Shown piece by piece: positions 1 through 7,910 of a stretch of DNA of 64,000 bases (its first letter is position 1; each line of letters begins with the position of its first letter). Origin of the DNA: an uncultured Eubacteriales bacterium. GTDB lineage: Bacteria > Bacillota > Clostridia > Oscillospirales > Oscillospiraceae. The notes under the pieces are model-generated. The model saw only the letters and a list, made by a program, of their open reading frames with translations. It did no database searches and had not been told where the DNA came from. The stretch is taken from the NCBI GenBank assembly GCA_958402445.1, contig CATXTO010000006.1:37537-101536 (forward strand), written 5' to 3'. Both the position numbers and the translations under genes were made by a program.

Positions 1-7
1 GTTTTCA

Positions 8-33
8 AACGGAACGCGCCGCGCTCCGTTTTT
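8..33. terminator. Hairpin terminator at the window edge
   Basis: A GC-rich stem (AAACGGA pairing with TCCGTTT, with extra pairs inside) is followed on the plus strand by five T. It lies just past the stop of the minus-strand gene at 59 and could also end a plus-strand gene left of the window. Confidence 0.5.
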
Positions 34-58
34 CCCATTCCAGGCGGCTACGCAAGCC

Positions 59-1615
59 TCAAATAAACGGCGTGGTTGCGGAGTTTCCCATGAACCACAT
101 CAAAAGCCCCATAAGGTCCTCGTCCATCATAACCGCCCGCATGGCTTCCTGCTCCAGTCGTTCCCACTCCCCCTTGCTGAGGTCGAATAGGTCCAGCTGA
201 GGCCCCTCCAAACTGGCTGGCGTCTGGGCCAAGGGCGTCATGGATGCGCCGATTCGTACCGTGTTGTCATGCAAAAGCAGTTCCAAATAGACGCCGCCGT
301 CCTCCTGCCGGAGTGTGCCCGTCAAAATAGGCGGCGCCTGCATGCCAACGTCCACGGAGAACGCGCCTGTGGCATCGGTGTAGACCACGTTGCGCTCCGT
401 CTGTCCCTCTTCCGTTTGAAGACGATTTTTAAAGGTCAAAACACCGGAATCTACAATCAAAGATCCTTGTAGCACCAACTCCTCATTGTAGTAAAAGCTA
501 TACGCGCTCCAGGGGTTTTCGCCCCCCGTAAGTCTTCCTTCCACTACATTGCCCTCCTGGTCGATCACCCGCACTGCCACCAAATAGCCCCGGCTATCCA
601 CCGCAACCTGAAGGTCCTCCATGCGCGCCAATTCGTCTATGCACTCGTCCACGCCCTCCTCCATTTCCTGACGGCCTTCCCCGTCGGGCAGCGCCATCAG
701 CAGGGCCTCGCTCTCCTTCCAGAACTGACGGAAGCAATCTAGTAAGGCCTGTTTTTTCTCCGGCTGGGAGACGAGCAAATAGTAGGTCCAGGTGCTGTCC
801 GCCTCCTGGGTCTGCTGAAGCTCTTGGGGGGATAAAGATTGAACATAATCCCGCAGCGCGGCACCGCAGGTCTCCTCGAACCGCTTGCCATAGGCATTGA
901 GTGTTTTGGCGTCTCCGAAGAGCTCCGGGGTATAATCGTCCGGGTAAATATCCTCTCCGGCCCACTTATTGAATTTTTCGCCAAAGTCTTCCAAGTTCAA
1001 AGAAAATACATCATCCCAAAGCTGAGGCGCGGAAAGCAAAACCCGGTCCTCCTGCGCGAAGACCCGCGCCTGGATCTCACCGGCATCGGCAACTCCAAGG
1101 GAAAGGCCGAAGTCGGCCCTTTTTTCTTTGCCGTCATAATTTCCGGAACAGTCCAGATAAAACTCCAATTGCTGCAAATAATCCAGATCGAATCGCAGAC
1201 CATAGGAGTACTGATTGCCTTCCAGCAAATTCAACTGCGCCTGTCCAACCTCCTGCAGCCGTTCCAACGGGGCAAGATCCTGTTTCAGGGCCTGGGCGGT
1301 CTTTTGGGAGGCCGCTGCAATTTTCCGCATGGGATTTTGCGCAAAGAGCCAGCAAAAAACCACTGCAGCCAGCACCAAAACCCCAGCCAAGCAGCCCAGA
1401 CCAATCCACAGGCCCTTCCTGGATTTCTTAGGCGCCTCCATCGCCGGCCCCTCCTCGGACGGAGAAGACTCCGCCAGGATCTCACCTGTCTGGAACTTAA
1501 AAAGAGTGTCCTGCTGGTCTGTCTCAGCTCCCTGTTCCGGCAATGGGTTTCCGCAGGACTCGCAAAATTTTGCGCAATCTAAATTTTCTTCGCCGCAATG
1601 CGCGCAACGCTTCAT
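59..1615 (-). CDS. Zinc-ribbon, single-pass membrane protein, hypothetical
   Basis: A 518-residue protein. Two Cys-x2-Cys pairs (Cys4/Cys7 and Cys18/Cys21) form an N-terminal zinc ribbon. An acidic linker and a Lys/Arg patch precede one transmembrane helix at about residues 68-92, and a roughly 420-residue domain follows, predicted outside the cell. I do not recognise that domain. The ATG at 1615 is chosen because GGAG lies at the right distance; an in-frame start at 1645 would add ten residues without a good site. The plan (ribbon, helix, external domain) recurs in two proteins at the far end of the window (58251 and 58893). The ribbon may bind metal or a partner on the cytoplasmic side. No enzyme motif is visible. 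Confidence 0.8.
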   Translation of the reverse strand: MKRCAHCGEENLDCAKFCESCGNPLPEQGAETDQQDTLFKFQTGEILAESSPSEEGPAMEAPKKSRKGLWIGLGCLAGVLVLAAVVFCWLFAQNPMRKIAAASQKTAQALKQDLAPLERLQEVGQAQLNLLEGNQYSYGLRFDLDYLQQLEFYLDCSGNYDGKEKRADFGLSLGVADAGEIQARVFAQEDRVLLSAPQLWDDVFSLNLEDFGEKFNKWAGEDIYPDDYTPELFGDAKTLNAYGKRFEETCGAALRDYVQSLSPQELQQTQEADSTWTYYLLVSQPEKKQALLDCFRQFWKESEALLMALPDGEGRQEMEEGVDECIDELARMEDLQVAVDSRGYLVAVRVIDQEGNVVEGRLTGGENPWSAYSFYYNEELVLQGSLIVDSGVLTFKNRLQTEEGQTERNVVYTDATGAFSVDVGMQAPPILTGTLRQEDGGVYLELLLHDNTVRIGASMTPLAQTPASLEGPQLDLFDLSKGEWERLEQEAMRAVMMDEDLMGLLMWFMGNSATTPFI

Positions 1616-1807
1616 AATCCTTCGCTCCTTTCCACGGCAGATCATTTGACAAAATTTGACTAATTTGCATTATACTTCAAATTCTATGACCAGTCAATTC
1701 CTATGATTTTGGAAAAACTTCTAGACTTTACCATCCTTTGTTCCGGCTAAATTCCCGCCTGATGCAGATACTATCCAAGCCAGAACTGGACAAACAGGAG
1801 GAATTCG

Positions 1808-2122
1808 ATGAAAAAGTTAACGATTCTGACAGTTGTGCTGAGCCTGGTCGCTGCGCTGCTGACCGGCTGTAACAGCGGCGGCAATGTTTCCAAAGGAAAC
1901 GACGGCACCGTCAACGGCACCAACAGCACCTCCGCACCCACGACCAAACCCACCACGACGCCCACCTCTGCACCCACCGGCGGCGCAGACCAAAATGGTC
2001 CCACTACCGGCATGACCGACGGCTCCGATGCCACCGGCAACAGCACAGATGGCGGCAACGGCGAGACTGGGAGCGCTCCCACGGACTCCGGTGTGTCTGC
2101 CCGCCGCGGCTCCACCCGGTAA
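1808..2122 (+). CDS. Small Ser/Thr/Gly-rich lipoprotein, hypothetical
   Basis: A 104-residue protein with a lipoprotein signal peptide: Lys-Lys, a hydrophobic stretch, then a lipobox Leu-Leu-Thr-Gly-Cys at about residue 21. The mature part is low-complexity, rich in Thr, Gly, Ser, Asn and Pro, typical of a flexible surface spacer. AGGAGG sits seven bases before the ATG. It stands alone, divergent from the zinc-ribbon gene, and ends at a strong bidirectional terminator. No domain is recognisable; function unknown. Confidence 0.75.
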   Translation: MKKLTILTVVLSLVAALLTGCNSGGNVSKGNDGTVNGTNSTSAPTTKPTTTPTSAPTGGADQNGPTTGMTDGSDATGNSTDGGNGETGSAPTDSGVSARRGSTR

Positions 2123-2130
2123 TTGATGCA

Positions 2131-2175
2131 AAAACCCGCTGCACTCCGGCCTGGCGCCGCCCTGCAGCGGGTTTT
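2131..2175. terminator. Bidirectional terminator
   Basis: A 13-bp perfect stem (2131-2143 with 2163-2175) carries an A-tract on the left and T5 on the right. It serves the plus-strand lipoprotein and the minus-strand gene ending at 2201. Confidence 0.85.
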
Positions 2176-2200
2176 TCCATTTTTACTGCATGGATAGCGG

Positions 2201-3247
2201 CTAACCAACCGCTGCAGGCTCTCGCTGCCACTGATAAACCCCTGGGTCGATATTGACCCGTAAGCTCCCCTCCGCCTGTACGAAGCCGTATCGCTCTAGT
2301 ATCTCCTCCGGCTCTACATCCTGAGGCTTTGCCGCCATGGTCCGGCAGCCAGCTTTCCTGAAAACGCTCACGGCCTGGCCCAGAAGCTGATCCTCCATGC
2401 AACGACCCTGGAGGTCCGGCCTTAAGTATAATTGCCGAATCCATCCCACCTCGTCTTCTCCTGGAGACAAAGAAACAAGCCCCACTGCCTCCATACCCAG
2501 CATGGCAAAATAGGAAACACAATCCGGTACCGGGTCCGGTATCCCATTACGCGTCCTCACATCTGCTACGGGCAGGTAATACAGGTTAAAGTCCTTTTTC
2601 CCGTCCTCCCGCCACCACTTCTGCCGGGCAAAGGTCGACAGCTCCGGCGGCAGATGGCTGTTGTCATTCAAATACTCATATTTGAAGGTTCCCTGATTCC
2701 AAAACAGCTTGGACACCGCGGTATTGTCACAATAAGGGACCTGGCCGCTGTCGTTGTGAAAAAACAGCCGCATGAGCGTTCCCCGCAGCACAGAGCCGTG
2801 ACAAAAGATTGCGATGGTGCCCCCGGGAAAGGCCTCCGCCGCCCGGCGCATTCCATCGATAAACCGATCTGTGTATTCTTCGAACCGTTCAGCCCCTTGG
2901 GCATGCCAGTGAACAGGATCCCGGTTGAAGCAAAGCAGCTCCTGTGGGGCAAACCGCTCCAGATATCCGAAGGGCACATCCTCCCATTCGCCCAGTAGGA
3001 CCTCCCGAAACGCCTGGTCCCGCTGTAAGGACAGCTTTTGGGGTATGTAGATGGAGCGGGCAGTCAGGCTGGTGCGGGTCAGGTCACTGGAAAAGCAGGC
3101 ATCTACGGGGATATCCTGAAACCGCCGGGCCACTGCCTCAGCCTGCCGGAAGCCGTTTGGGGTCAAGATCGAGTCATACTGGCCGTGAAGCCGTCGGAAG
3201 GCGTTTCCCTCCGCCTCCCCATGGCGAATCAAATAAATTGTAGTCAT
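2201..3247 (-). CDS. Histidine phosphatase fused to a GNAT acetyltransferase
   Basis: A 348-residue two-domain protein. Residues 1 to about 205 are a histidine phosphatase (phosphoglycerate-mutase superfamily): the phospho-acceptor motif Arg8-His9-Gly10-Glu is present, and a second catalytic His lies in Phe-Cys-His-Gly near residue 148. Residues about 235-340 look like a GNAT N-acetyltransferase, with a Leu-Arg-Pro-Asp-Leu-Gln-Gly-Arg acetyl-CoA loop and the closing Tyr-Gly-Phe typical of the fold. Substrates are unknown. It lies 6 bp behind pyrF and is probably co-transcribed with it, which hints at a nucleotide or phosphometabolite substrate, but this is only context. The start overlaps no competing gene. 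Confidence 0.8.
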   Translation of the reverse strand: MTTIYLIRHGEAEGNAFRRLHGQYDSILTPNGFRQAEAVARRFQDIPVDACFSSDLTRTSLTARSIYIPQKLSLQRDQAFREVLLGEWEDVPFGYLERFAPQELLCFNRDPVHWHAQGAERFEEYTDRFIDGMRRAAEAFPGGTIAIFCHGSVLRGTLMRLFFHNDSGQVPYCDNTAVSKLFWNQGTFKYEYLNDNSHLPPELSTFARQKWWREDGKKDFNLYYLPVADVRTRNGIPDPVPDCVSYFAMLGMEAVGLVSLSPGEDEVGWIRQLYLRPDLQGRCMEDQLLGQAVSVFRKAGCRTMAAKPQDVEPEEILERYGFVQAEGSLRVNIDPGVYQWQREPAAVG

Positions 3248-3253
3248 ATTCCC

Positions 3254-4177
3254 TCACATCACAATGATAAATTTACCAATGTCCTTTTTCATTTTTTCAG
3301 CGGCGGCAACCGCCTGGTCCAAGTAATCCCGGCCATCAGTCCCGGCCCTCTGCCAGGCACCGATGATGCTCCGGGAGGCACTCACCACGGCCCCGTGGCC
3401 GAACCGATCGAAGGCGTACTGTACGTTCCTTGCCGTGCCGCCCTGGGCGCCATAACCCGGCACCAGGAAAAACATCCGATCATATTTGCTTCGCAGCGTC
3501 CGCAGAATATCGGGATAGGTCGCCCCAACCACCGCCGCCACCTGGGAATAACCGCATTTGCCATACATGCCCACGCCCCACCGGTTCACCAGGTCCGCCA
3601 TGGCCGTGTACACCAGTCTACCCCCGGACAGCAGGTCCTGCACCTCCAGAGAGGAACGGTTGGAGGTTTTTACCAGGACAAAAAGATTTTTTTCCTCCTG
3701 CTGGCAGTAGGGCAGAAAGGGCTTTACGCTGTCGCCCCCCAAATAGCCGTTGACGGTGACGCCGTCACAGGCATAAGGCCGGTATGCCGGGCCGCCCACT
3801 TCCACCGTACCAAAGACCCCGCCGGCGCACAGCGCCGCGATATTCCCCACGTCGCCGCGCATGCTGTCCAATACCACGTAGAATCCCCGCTCGGTTGCAT
3901 AGTGCAGCACCTCCTGCATGGCGGCAGTACCGGCGCCACCCAGCACATCAAAGCAGGCGCTCTGGACCTTGACTGCCGGAACCAGATCCTGCAGTGCGTC
4001 CAAAAGCGAGAAACAGTAGATTCGGTAGGCTTCCGCCGCCGCCGCCGGCGTGTGTCCCAGCCTTTGCCTTGCCTCCTCCAACAAAAATTGGGGCACCACG
4101 TCCGGCGTGGGATCCAGACCTACCATGGAGGGATTCTTACATTTTCTAATTTTTTCCTGCAGCATATCCATTGACAC
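3254..4177 (-). CDS. pyrF: Orotidine 5'-phosphate decarboxylase, type 2, with altered catalytic motif
   Basis: A 307-residue member of the long (mycobacterial-type) OMP decarboxylase family, which makes UMP in pyrimidine synthesis. Family marks are Val-Gly-Leu-Asp-Pro near residue 19, Ala-Val-Lys70-Val-Gln, Asp-Gly-Val-Thr-Val-Asn-Gly-Tyr and Val-Leu-Val-Lys-Thr-Ser-Asn. The catalytic Asp-x-Lys-x-x-Asp motif instead reads Asp104-Ser-Met106-Arg-Gly-Asp109, so the proton-donor lysine is methionine; the codon is a clear ATG. Activity is therefore doubtful, or the protein is a repurposed paralogue. The GTG at 4177 is preferred because GGGGGAG is well placed; an ATG at 4171 is the alternative. Confidence 0.8.
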   Translation of the reverse strand: MSMDMLQEKIRKCKNPSMVGLDPTPDVVPQFLLEEARQRLGHTPAAAAEAYRIYCFSLLDALQDLVPAVKVQSACFDVLGGAGTAAMQEVLHYATERGFYVVLDSMRGDVGNIAALCAGGVFGTVEVGGPAYRPYACDGVTVNGYLGGDSVKPFLPYCQQEEKNLFVLVKTSNRSSLEVQDLLSGGRLVYTAMADLVNRWGVGMYGKCGYSQVAAVVGATYPDILRTLRSKYDRMFFLVPGYGAQGGTARNVQYAFDRFGHGAVVSASRSIIGAWQRAGTDGRDYLDQAVAAAEKMKKDIGKFIIVM

Positions 4178-4323
4178 CAGCGACTCCCCCTCATTTTTTG
4201 TTTTATTATAGCACAGGTTCCTGGTTCTGCAAAGTCAAAACCGTACCGAGCATCCAAATTCTCCGTTTCGACAAATTTACCGTTTTTGGAGCATACTAAT
4301 CCTGCGAAAGGAGGCACGCAAAA

Positions 4324-4488
4324 ATGAAAGTTGGTTCTTTTGCCCTGACCATGGGGCTGGGCATGGCCGCCGGCGCGGTGGCTGTCCTGATGATGCCCCG
4401 GCAAAACCCGGCCCGCAAGCTGGCAGATAAGGCCGCGGCCGGCGTGGAGGACGCGATGTACCAGGCAGCGTCTAAGGTCGTCCACTAA
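4324..4488 (+). CDS. 54-residue small protein, YtxH-like
   Basis: A short gene with an excellent AAGGAGG site nine bases before the ATG. The 54-residue product has a hydrophobic Gly/Ala/Met-rich first half (about residues 5-23), then an amphipathic, charged tail with Arg-Lys-Leu-Ala-Asp-Lys and a late acidic helix. This resembles the small YtxH/DUF type of membrane-associated proteins of Firmicutes, though the match is loose. It stands alone between pyrF and the cobalamin operon, facing the latter. Function unknown. Confidence 0.6.
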   Translation: MKVGSFALTMGLGMAAGAVAVLMMPRQNPARKLADKAAAGVEDAMYQAASKVVH

Positions 4489-4495
4489 GCAAAAC

Positions 4496-4535
4496 TGCGG
4501 CAAACCTGTGTTCTCAAGATCACAGGTTTGCCGCA
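4496..4535. terminator. Terminator of the cobalamin operon
   Basis: A perfect 15-bp stem (4496-4510 with 4521-4535). Read on the minus strand it is followed by T4, so it mainly ends the cob operon; it also lies just behind the 54-residue plus-strand gene. Confidence 0.8.
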
Positions 4536-4543
4536 ATCACATT

Positions 4544-5125
4544 TCACTCTAAGCACGAAGGAATCTCGAAAAAGGATTGCGCAGTACTTGCCTGGACCTC
4601 CACGCAGTATCCATCCCCAGGCGCGGGCGTAAAGCCGTACCGGTGCCGCTGGCCGGGAAACCAGGATAGCATCAGACCCGCAATAATCCCGCCATGGGTA
4701 ATGCAAACCGCATCCTCCCCACAGCTCAAAATTGGCTCAAGGGCCGCAAGGGCCCGGGCTGTGGCCTGTGCAGCGCTCTCCCCGTTTGGGCAGCGGTTTT
4801 CCTCCATGTTGTCTTGTATCCAGGTCTGATAGGCCGGGTTCTCCCGGAGCGCCTCATAGCTGCGCATCTCAAATGCCCCAAAGTCCATTTCCCGCAGGCC
4901 AGGGAGCGCCTTATGCGGCACCGCGCCGTATAGAAGCTCTAACGTCTGCTCTGTACGGCGCATGCCACTGGTGAAATAATGCTCTGCAGTTGGATAATTA
5001 CAGATTTCTCGTTTTCGCAGCAAGGTTGCTTCCCCCTCTTTTGTCAGGGGCAGGTCCGTGCTGCCATAATACAACTTTTGCACATTTCCCAAGGTGAGAC
5101 CGTGCCGGATCAGCGTCAGCCTCAT
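4544..5125 (-). CDS. cobC: Alpha-ribazole phosphatase (histidine phosphatase family)
   Basis: A 193-residue histidine phosphatase. The motif Leu-Ile-Arg-His-Gly-Leu-Thr at residues 5-11 carries the phosphorylated His, and Cys-Ile-Thr-His-Gly-Gly near residue 145 gives the second His. Last gene of the cobalamin lower-ligand operon, where this family removes the phosphate from alpha-ribazole phosphate or adenosylcobalamin phosphate. Its ATG at 5125 overlaps the upstream stop as ATGA, which fixes the start and suggests translational coupling. The family is broad, so the CobC assignment rests mainly on position. Confidence 0.8.
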   Translation of the reverse strand: MRLTLIRHGLTLGNVQKLYYGSTDLPLTKEGEATLLRKREICNYPTAEHYFTSGMRRTEQTLELLYGAVPHKALPGLREMDFGAFEMRSYEALRENPAYQTWIQDNMEENRCPNGESAAQATARALAALEPILSCGEDAVCITHGGIIAGLMLSWFPGQRHRYGFTPAPGDGYCVEVQASTAQSFFEIPSCLE

Positions 5126-5496
5126 TTGAGAACCTCTGGCAGGCCGCAAAAAATCCGGGTAACGTGCTCAGAGTCTCTGGCAAGAAGCTGGAGCATCCGT
5201 CCATTCTGCTCCCGCCAGGCCCGCTCCTTGGGATCCAGGGGCACCACACCGGCGCCGACGTCCCGGCAGATTAAAATTGCGTGTTGAAATAGGGGGACCA
5301 CATCACCAAGTCGGTTTTCCACCTGCCAGCCCTGCTGAACGCAAAGCCAGGACAGCGCCTCCAAATGATAATAGCACTTCGCCTTTTCCGTGGGGAATCC
5401 CTGTCTGCAATCCAATAAATCCGCAGCCTGCAGGGAGTGGCGGCGACATACCCACGTCAATTTCCCCTGATATGCCCCACCAATTACCAATTCCAT
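5122..5496 (-). CDS. Short CobU-like protein (adenosylcobinamide kinase/guanylyltransferase relative)
   Basis: A 124-residue protein related to CobU but about 60 residues shorter. It has a P-loop-like Gly-Gly-Ala-Tyr-Gln-Gly-Lys at residues 6-12 and keeps the C-terminal family block: Asp-Val-Gly-Ala-Gly-Val-Val-Pro-Leu, then an Arg-rich helix and Gly-Leu-Pro. The central region that in CobU holds the guanylylated histidine is missing. The full-length CobU in the same operon (6256) shows the opposite pattern, so the two may work together or one may be regulatory. It sits between cobS (4-bp gap) and cobC (ATGA overlap). Confidence 0.7.
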   Translation of the reverse strand: MELVIGGAYQGKLTWVCRRHSLQAADLLDCRQGFPTEKAKCYYHLEALSWLCVQQGWQVENRLGDVVPLFQHAILICRDVGAGVVPLDPKERAWREQNGRMLQLLARDSEHVTRIFCGLPEVLK

Positions 5497-5500
5497 AGTC

Positions 5501-6259
5501 TCACCTCACAAGTGTCACGACCGCCACGCCCGCCAGTTCCCCCAAGGTCAGGGCAAAGCCTGAAATATCCCCAGACATCCCGTCCAATTGACGGCGCCCG
5601 TAAAAAACCGCCAGCGCGTAGACCGCTCCCGCCAGCAAGGGCGCGCAGCCGGCCCACCCCTCCAGAAGAACCGCCACGCAAACCGCGAGAAGGAGCAATG
5701 CAAATAAAAAAAACCTTTTTCCTTTACACTTAGCTTGATTCATCCTGACGTACTGGCTGCTCCCCATGGGGCGCAGGGACAGCACCGCCAGGCCCGCGCA
5801 GGCCCGGGTCGCCACTGGAATCACAGCCAGAGAAAGCAGCGGCAGCGACTCCGCCGACCAAAACAAGCTCCACTGTCCCATCGCCAGTAGGATCAGGCAA
5901 ATGACGGCAAAGGACCCGCAGTGAGGGTCCTTTAAAATTTTTTGCCGGGTGGCCAGGTCCCGCCGGGATAGTACCGCATCGCACACGTCCAGGAAGCCGT
6001 CCAGATGCATGAAGCCGGAAACCGCCCAGGGAAACGCAGCCAGCAGCAGAGCACGCAGGGGAATCGGGCAAGGAAAAAGGTCTGTGAGCCAAGCGGCCAG
6101 CGCCCAAAAGCCTCCTGCCACCGCACCTGCCATGGGCAAACAGGCCAGCATTTCCGTTCTTGCGTTCTCATTCCAACGTCGACAGGGGCATGGGACGGCC
6201 AAAAACATCCCCCAGCTCATCCAAAATCCAGTCAGCCAGCGTCTCATACTTCTTCTCAT
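5501..6259 (-). CDS. cobS: Adenosylcobinamide-GDP ribazoletransferase (cobalamin synthase)
   Basis: A 252-residue polytopic membrane enzyme that joins adenosylcobinamide-GDP to alpha-ribazole (phosphate), the last assembly step of cobalamin. The signature His-Leu-Asp-Gly-Phe-Leu-Asp-Val-Cys-Asp-Ala near residue 83 and the C-terminal Gly-Asp-Ile-Ser-Gly are family catalytic motifs; about six hydrophobic segments lie between. The ATG at 6259 overlaps the cobU stop as ATGA and is preferred over a start at 6304 that would intrude 49 bp into cobU. Confidence 0.9.
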   Translation of the reverse strand: MRRSMRRWLTGFWMSWGMFLAVPCPCRRWNENARTEMLACLPMAGAVAGGFWALAAWLTDLFPCPIPLRALLLAAFPWAVSGFMHLDGFLDVCDAVLSRRDLATRQKILKDPHCGSFAVICLILLAMGQWSLFWSAESLPLLSLAVIPVATRACAGLAVLSLRPMGSSQYVRMNQAKCKGKRFFLFALLLLAVCVAVLLEGWAGCAPLLAGAVYALAVFYGRRQLDGMSGDISGFALTLGELAGVAVVTLVR

Positions 6260-6813
6260 CCTTCCCGTCCGAGAGAAACAAACGCGGATAGGTTTCCCTT
6301 CCATACCTTTGGCAGTCCCGCCGTTACCTCGCAGACCACCTCAAATACCTCCGCAAGCTGCCGGCAGAGAAGCGCCAAATCCCGCCGATACCGCTCTGTC
6401 CAGGCCTCATATCGGCCCGCGTCCCGAACAATATCGTCGCAAACGCAGATCAAATGCCGGCAACCGCTTGAAATCGCCAGAATCTCAGTCAAAGAGCGAT
6501 TCTGCGCCTGCTCGTCCAGGCCGGAATGGAACATCTCGTTGGCCAGCAAAGCGGTCACACTGTCCAGCAGCACGGTTCCCTCCGGGGAAATCCGCGCCCG
6601 GCACTGCTCCAGCCCCCGCGCCTGCTCCACCGTCGCAAAGCCCCAGCCGACCCGGGCATCCAGATGCCGGGCAATCCGCGCCCGGTCCTCCCCGTCCACA
6701 GGCTCCATGGTGGCCAAATAATACAAAGGGCCGTCTTTCCCCAGCACCTTGGCCAGACTCTGGGCCAGACCACTCTTGCCGCTTTTGCTGCCGCCCACCA
6801 GAAGCGCCCTCAT
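6256..6813 (-). CDS. cobU: Adenosylcobinamide kinase/guanylyltransferase
   Basis: A 185-residue CobU-family protein. The P-loop is Gly-Gly-Ser-Lys-Ser-Gly-Lys-Ser at residues 7-14, followed by Tyr-Leu-Ala-Thr and the Arg-Ile-x-x-His-Leu stretch whose His is the guanylyl acceptor in the family. CobU phosphorylates adenosylcobinamide and then transfers GMP to it. Oddity: the C-terminal Asn-Glu-Val-Gly-x-Gly-Ile-Val-Pro block of known CobU is replaced by Asp-Asp-Ile-Val-Arg-Asp; that block is instead present in the short paralogue two genes downstream. Start and stop both overlap neighbours by ATGA. Confidence 0.85.
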   Translation of the reverse strand: MRALLVGGSKSGKSGLAQSLAKVLGKDGPLYYLATMEPVDGEDRARIARHLDARVGWGFATVEQARGLEQCRARISPEGTVLLDSVTALLANEMFHSGLDEQAQNRSLTEILAISSGCRHLICVCDDIVRDAGRYEAWTERYRRDLALLCRQLAEVFEVVCEVTAGLPKVWKGNLSAFVSLGREG

Positions 6814-7910
6814 GGCCGCACCGTAAACGCATCGCTCCTACGGATCTCTTGCAGGTAGCTGTCGTCAATGGCGGCCTCCGGGAAGGTGGCCATGTCCCGC
6901 AGCACCGCGCAGGCGCCTCGGATGACCTGAAAGGCCAGCGGACAGCCGCTTCCCTCTCCAAGACGCATCTCCAGCTCCAAAAACGCCGTAAGGTCCAGCG
7001 CACGTGCCGCGATCTGATATCCCACCTCGTAGGAGACGTGGGATAAAAAAATGTAATCCCTTGCTGCGGGGCACAGCCGGTATGCGCACAAAGCGGCGAC
7101 CACGGAGATAAAGCCGTCAGCCACGGCGGCAATCCGATGCCGGGCGCAGCCCAGATACACCCCCGTCATGGCAGCCAAATCCAGCCCGCCCACCTTGGAT
7201 AGCACGTCCAGGGGGTCCCCTGGGTCTATCTGTCGCAGGGCCAGGGCCTGAGTGATCACCTGCTTTTTCTTTTTGAATGCGGCGTCCGTGACGCCGCCGC
7301 CCCGGCCTGTCACCTGCTCCACGGTCGCGCCGGTCAACGCGGCCAGTATCGCGGCGGAGGTGGTGGTGTTGCCGATGCCCATCTCCCCTACGCCCACCAG
7401 GTCCACACCGTCCGCCTTCGCCTCCGCAGCTAGGTCCAGTCCCACCGCCAGCGCATCCAAGCACTGGTCCCGGGACATGGCCGGCTCCTGAGCCAGATTC
7501 CCAGTGGAGTAGCGAATCTTTCGGTTTCGGATTGCCGGGCAGTGGTAATCGCCGTTGATTCCCACATCCGTCACCACCACATCGCAGCCAAAATAGGCCG
7601 CCAGGGCGGACATACCGGTTTTCCGCTTAGTCATATTGATGGACTGCGCCAGGGTCACGGACTCCGGCGAGGAGGAAACTCCCTCCGCAATCACGCCGTT
7701 GTCCGCCGCCAAAACCAGGACCCGGCATCGCTCCGGTACGTATCCTACCTTGCCTGTGACCCCGGCCATACGGACCGAGATCTCCTCCAGCTTCCCCAGA
7801 CTGCCGGGAGGCTTGGCCAGCTGCGCCTGCCGCCGGGCAGCCGCGTCCAAAGCCATCCGGTCCGCCGGCTGGATGGCCGCCAAATACGCCCGCAGCATGT
7901 CCTCAGTCAT
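6810..7910 (-). CDS. cobT: Nicotinate-nucleotide-dimethylbenzimidazole phosphoribosyltransferase
   Basis: A 366-residue CobT that activates the lower-ligand base of cobalamin by moving phosphoribose from nicotinate mononucleotide, giving alpha-ribazole phosphate. Family motifs are Lys-Pro-Pro-Gly-Ser-Leu-Gly near residue 33, a Gly-Ile-Gly-Asn-Thr-Thr loop near residue 180 and the catalytic-glutamate segment Arg-Leu-Gly-Glu-Gly-Ser-Gly near residue 316. Length is normal. Coupled by ATGA overlaps to the GNAT gene before it and cobU after it. Confidence 0.95.
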   Translation of the reverse strand: MTEDMLRAYLAAIQPADRMALDAAARRQAQLAKPPGSLGKLEEISVRMAGVTGKVGYVPERCRVLVLAADNGVIAEGVSSSPESVTLAQSINMTKRKTGMSALAAYFGCDVVVTDVGINGDYHCPAIRNRKIRYSTGNLAQEPAMSRDQCLDALAVGLDLAAEAKADGVDLVGVGEMGIGNTTTSAAILAALTGATVEQVTGRGGGVTDAAFKKKKQVITQALALRQIDPGDPLDVLSKVGGLDLAAMTGVYLGCARHRIAAVADGFISVVAALCAYRLCPAARDYIFLSHVSYEVGYQIAARALDLTAFLELEMRLGEGSGCPLAFQVIRGACAVLRDMATFPEAAIDDSYLQEIRRSDAFTVRP

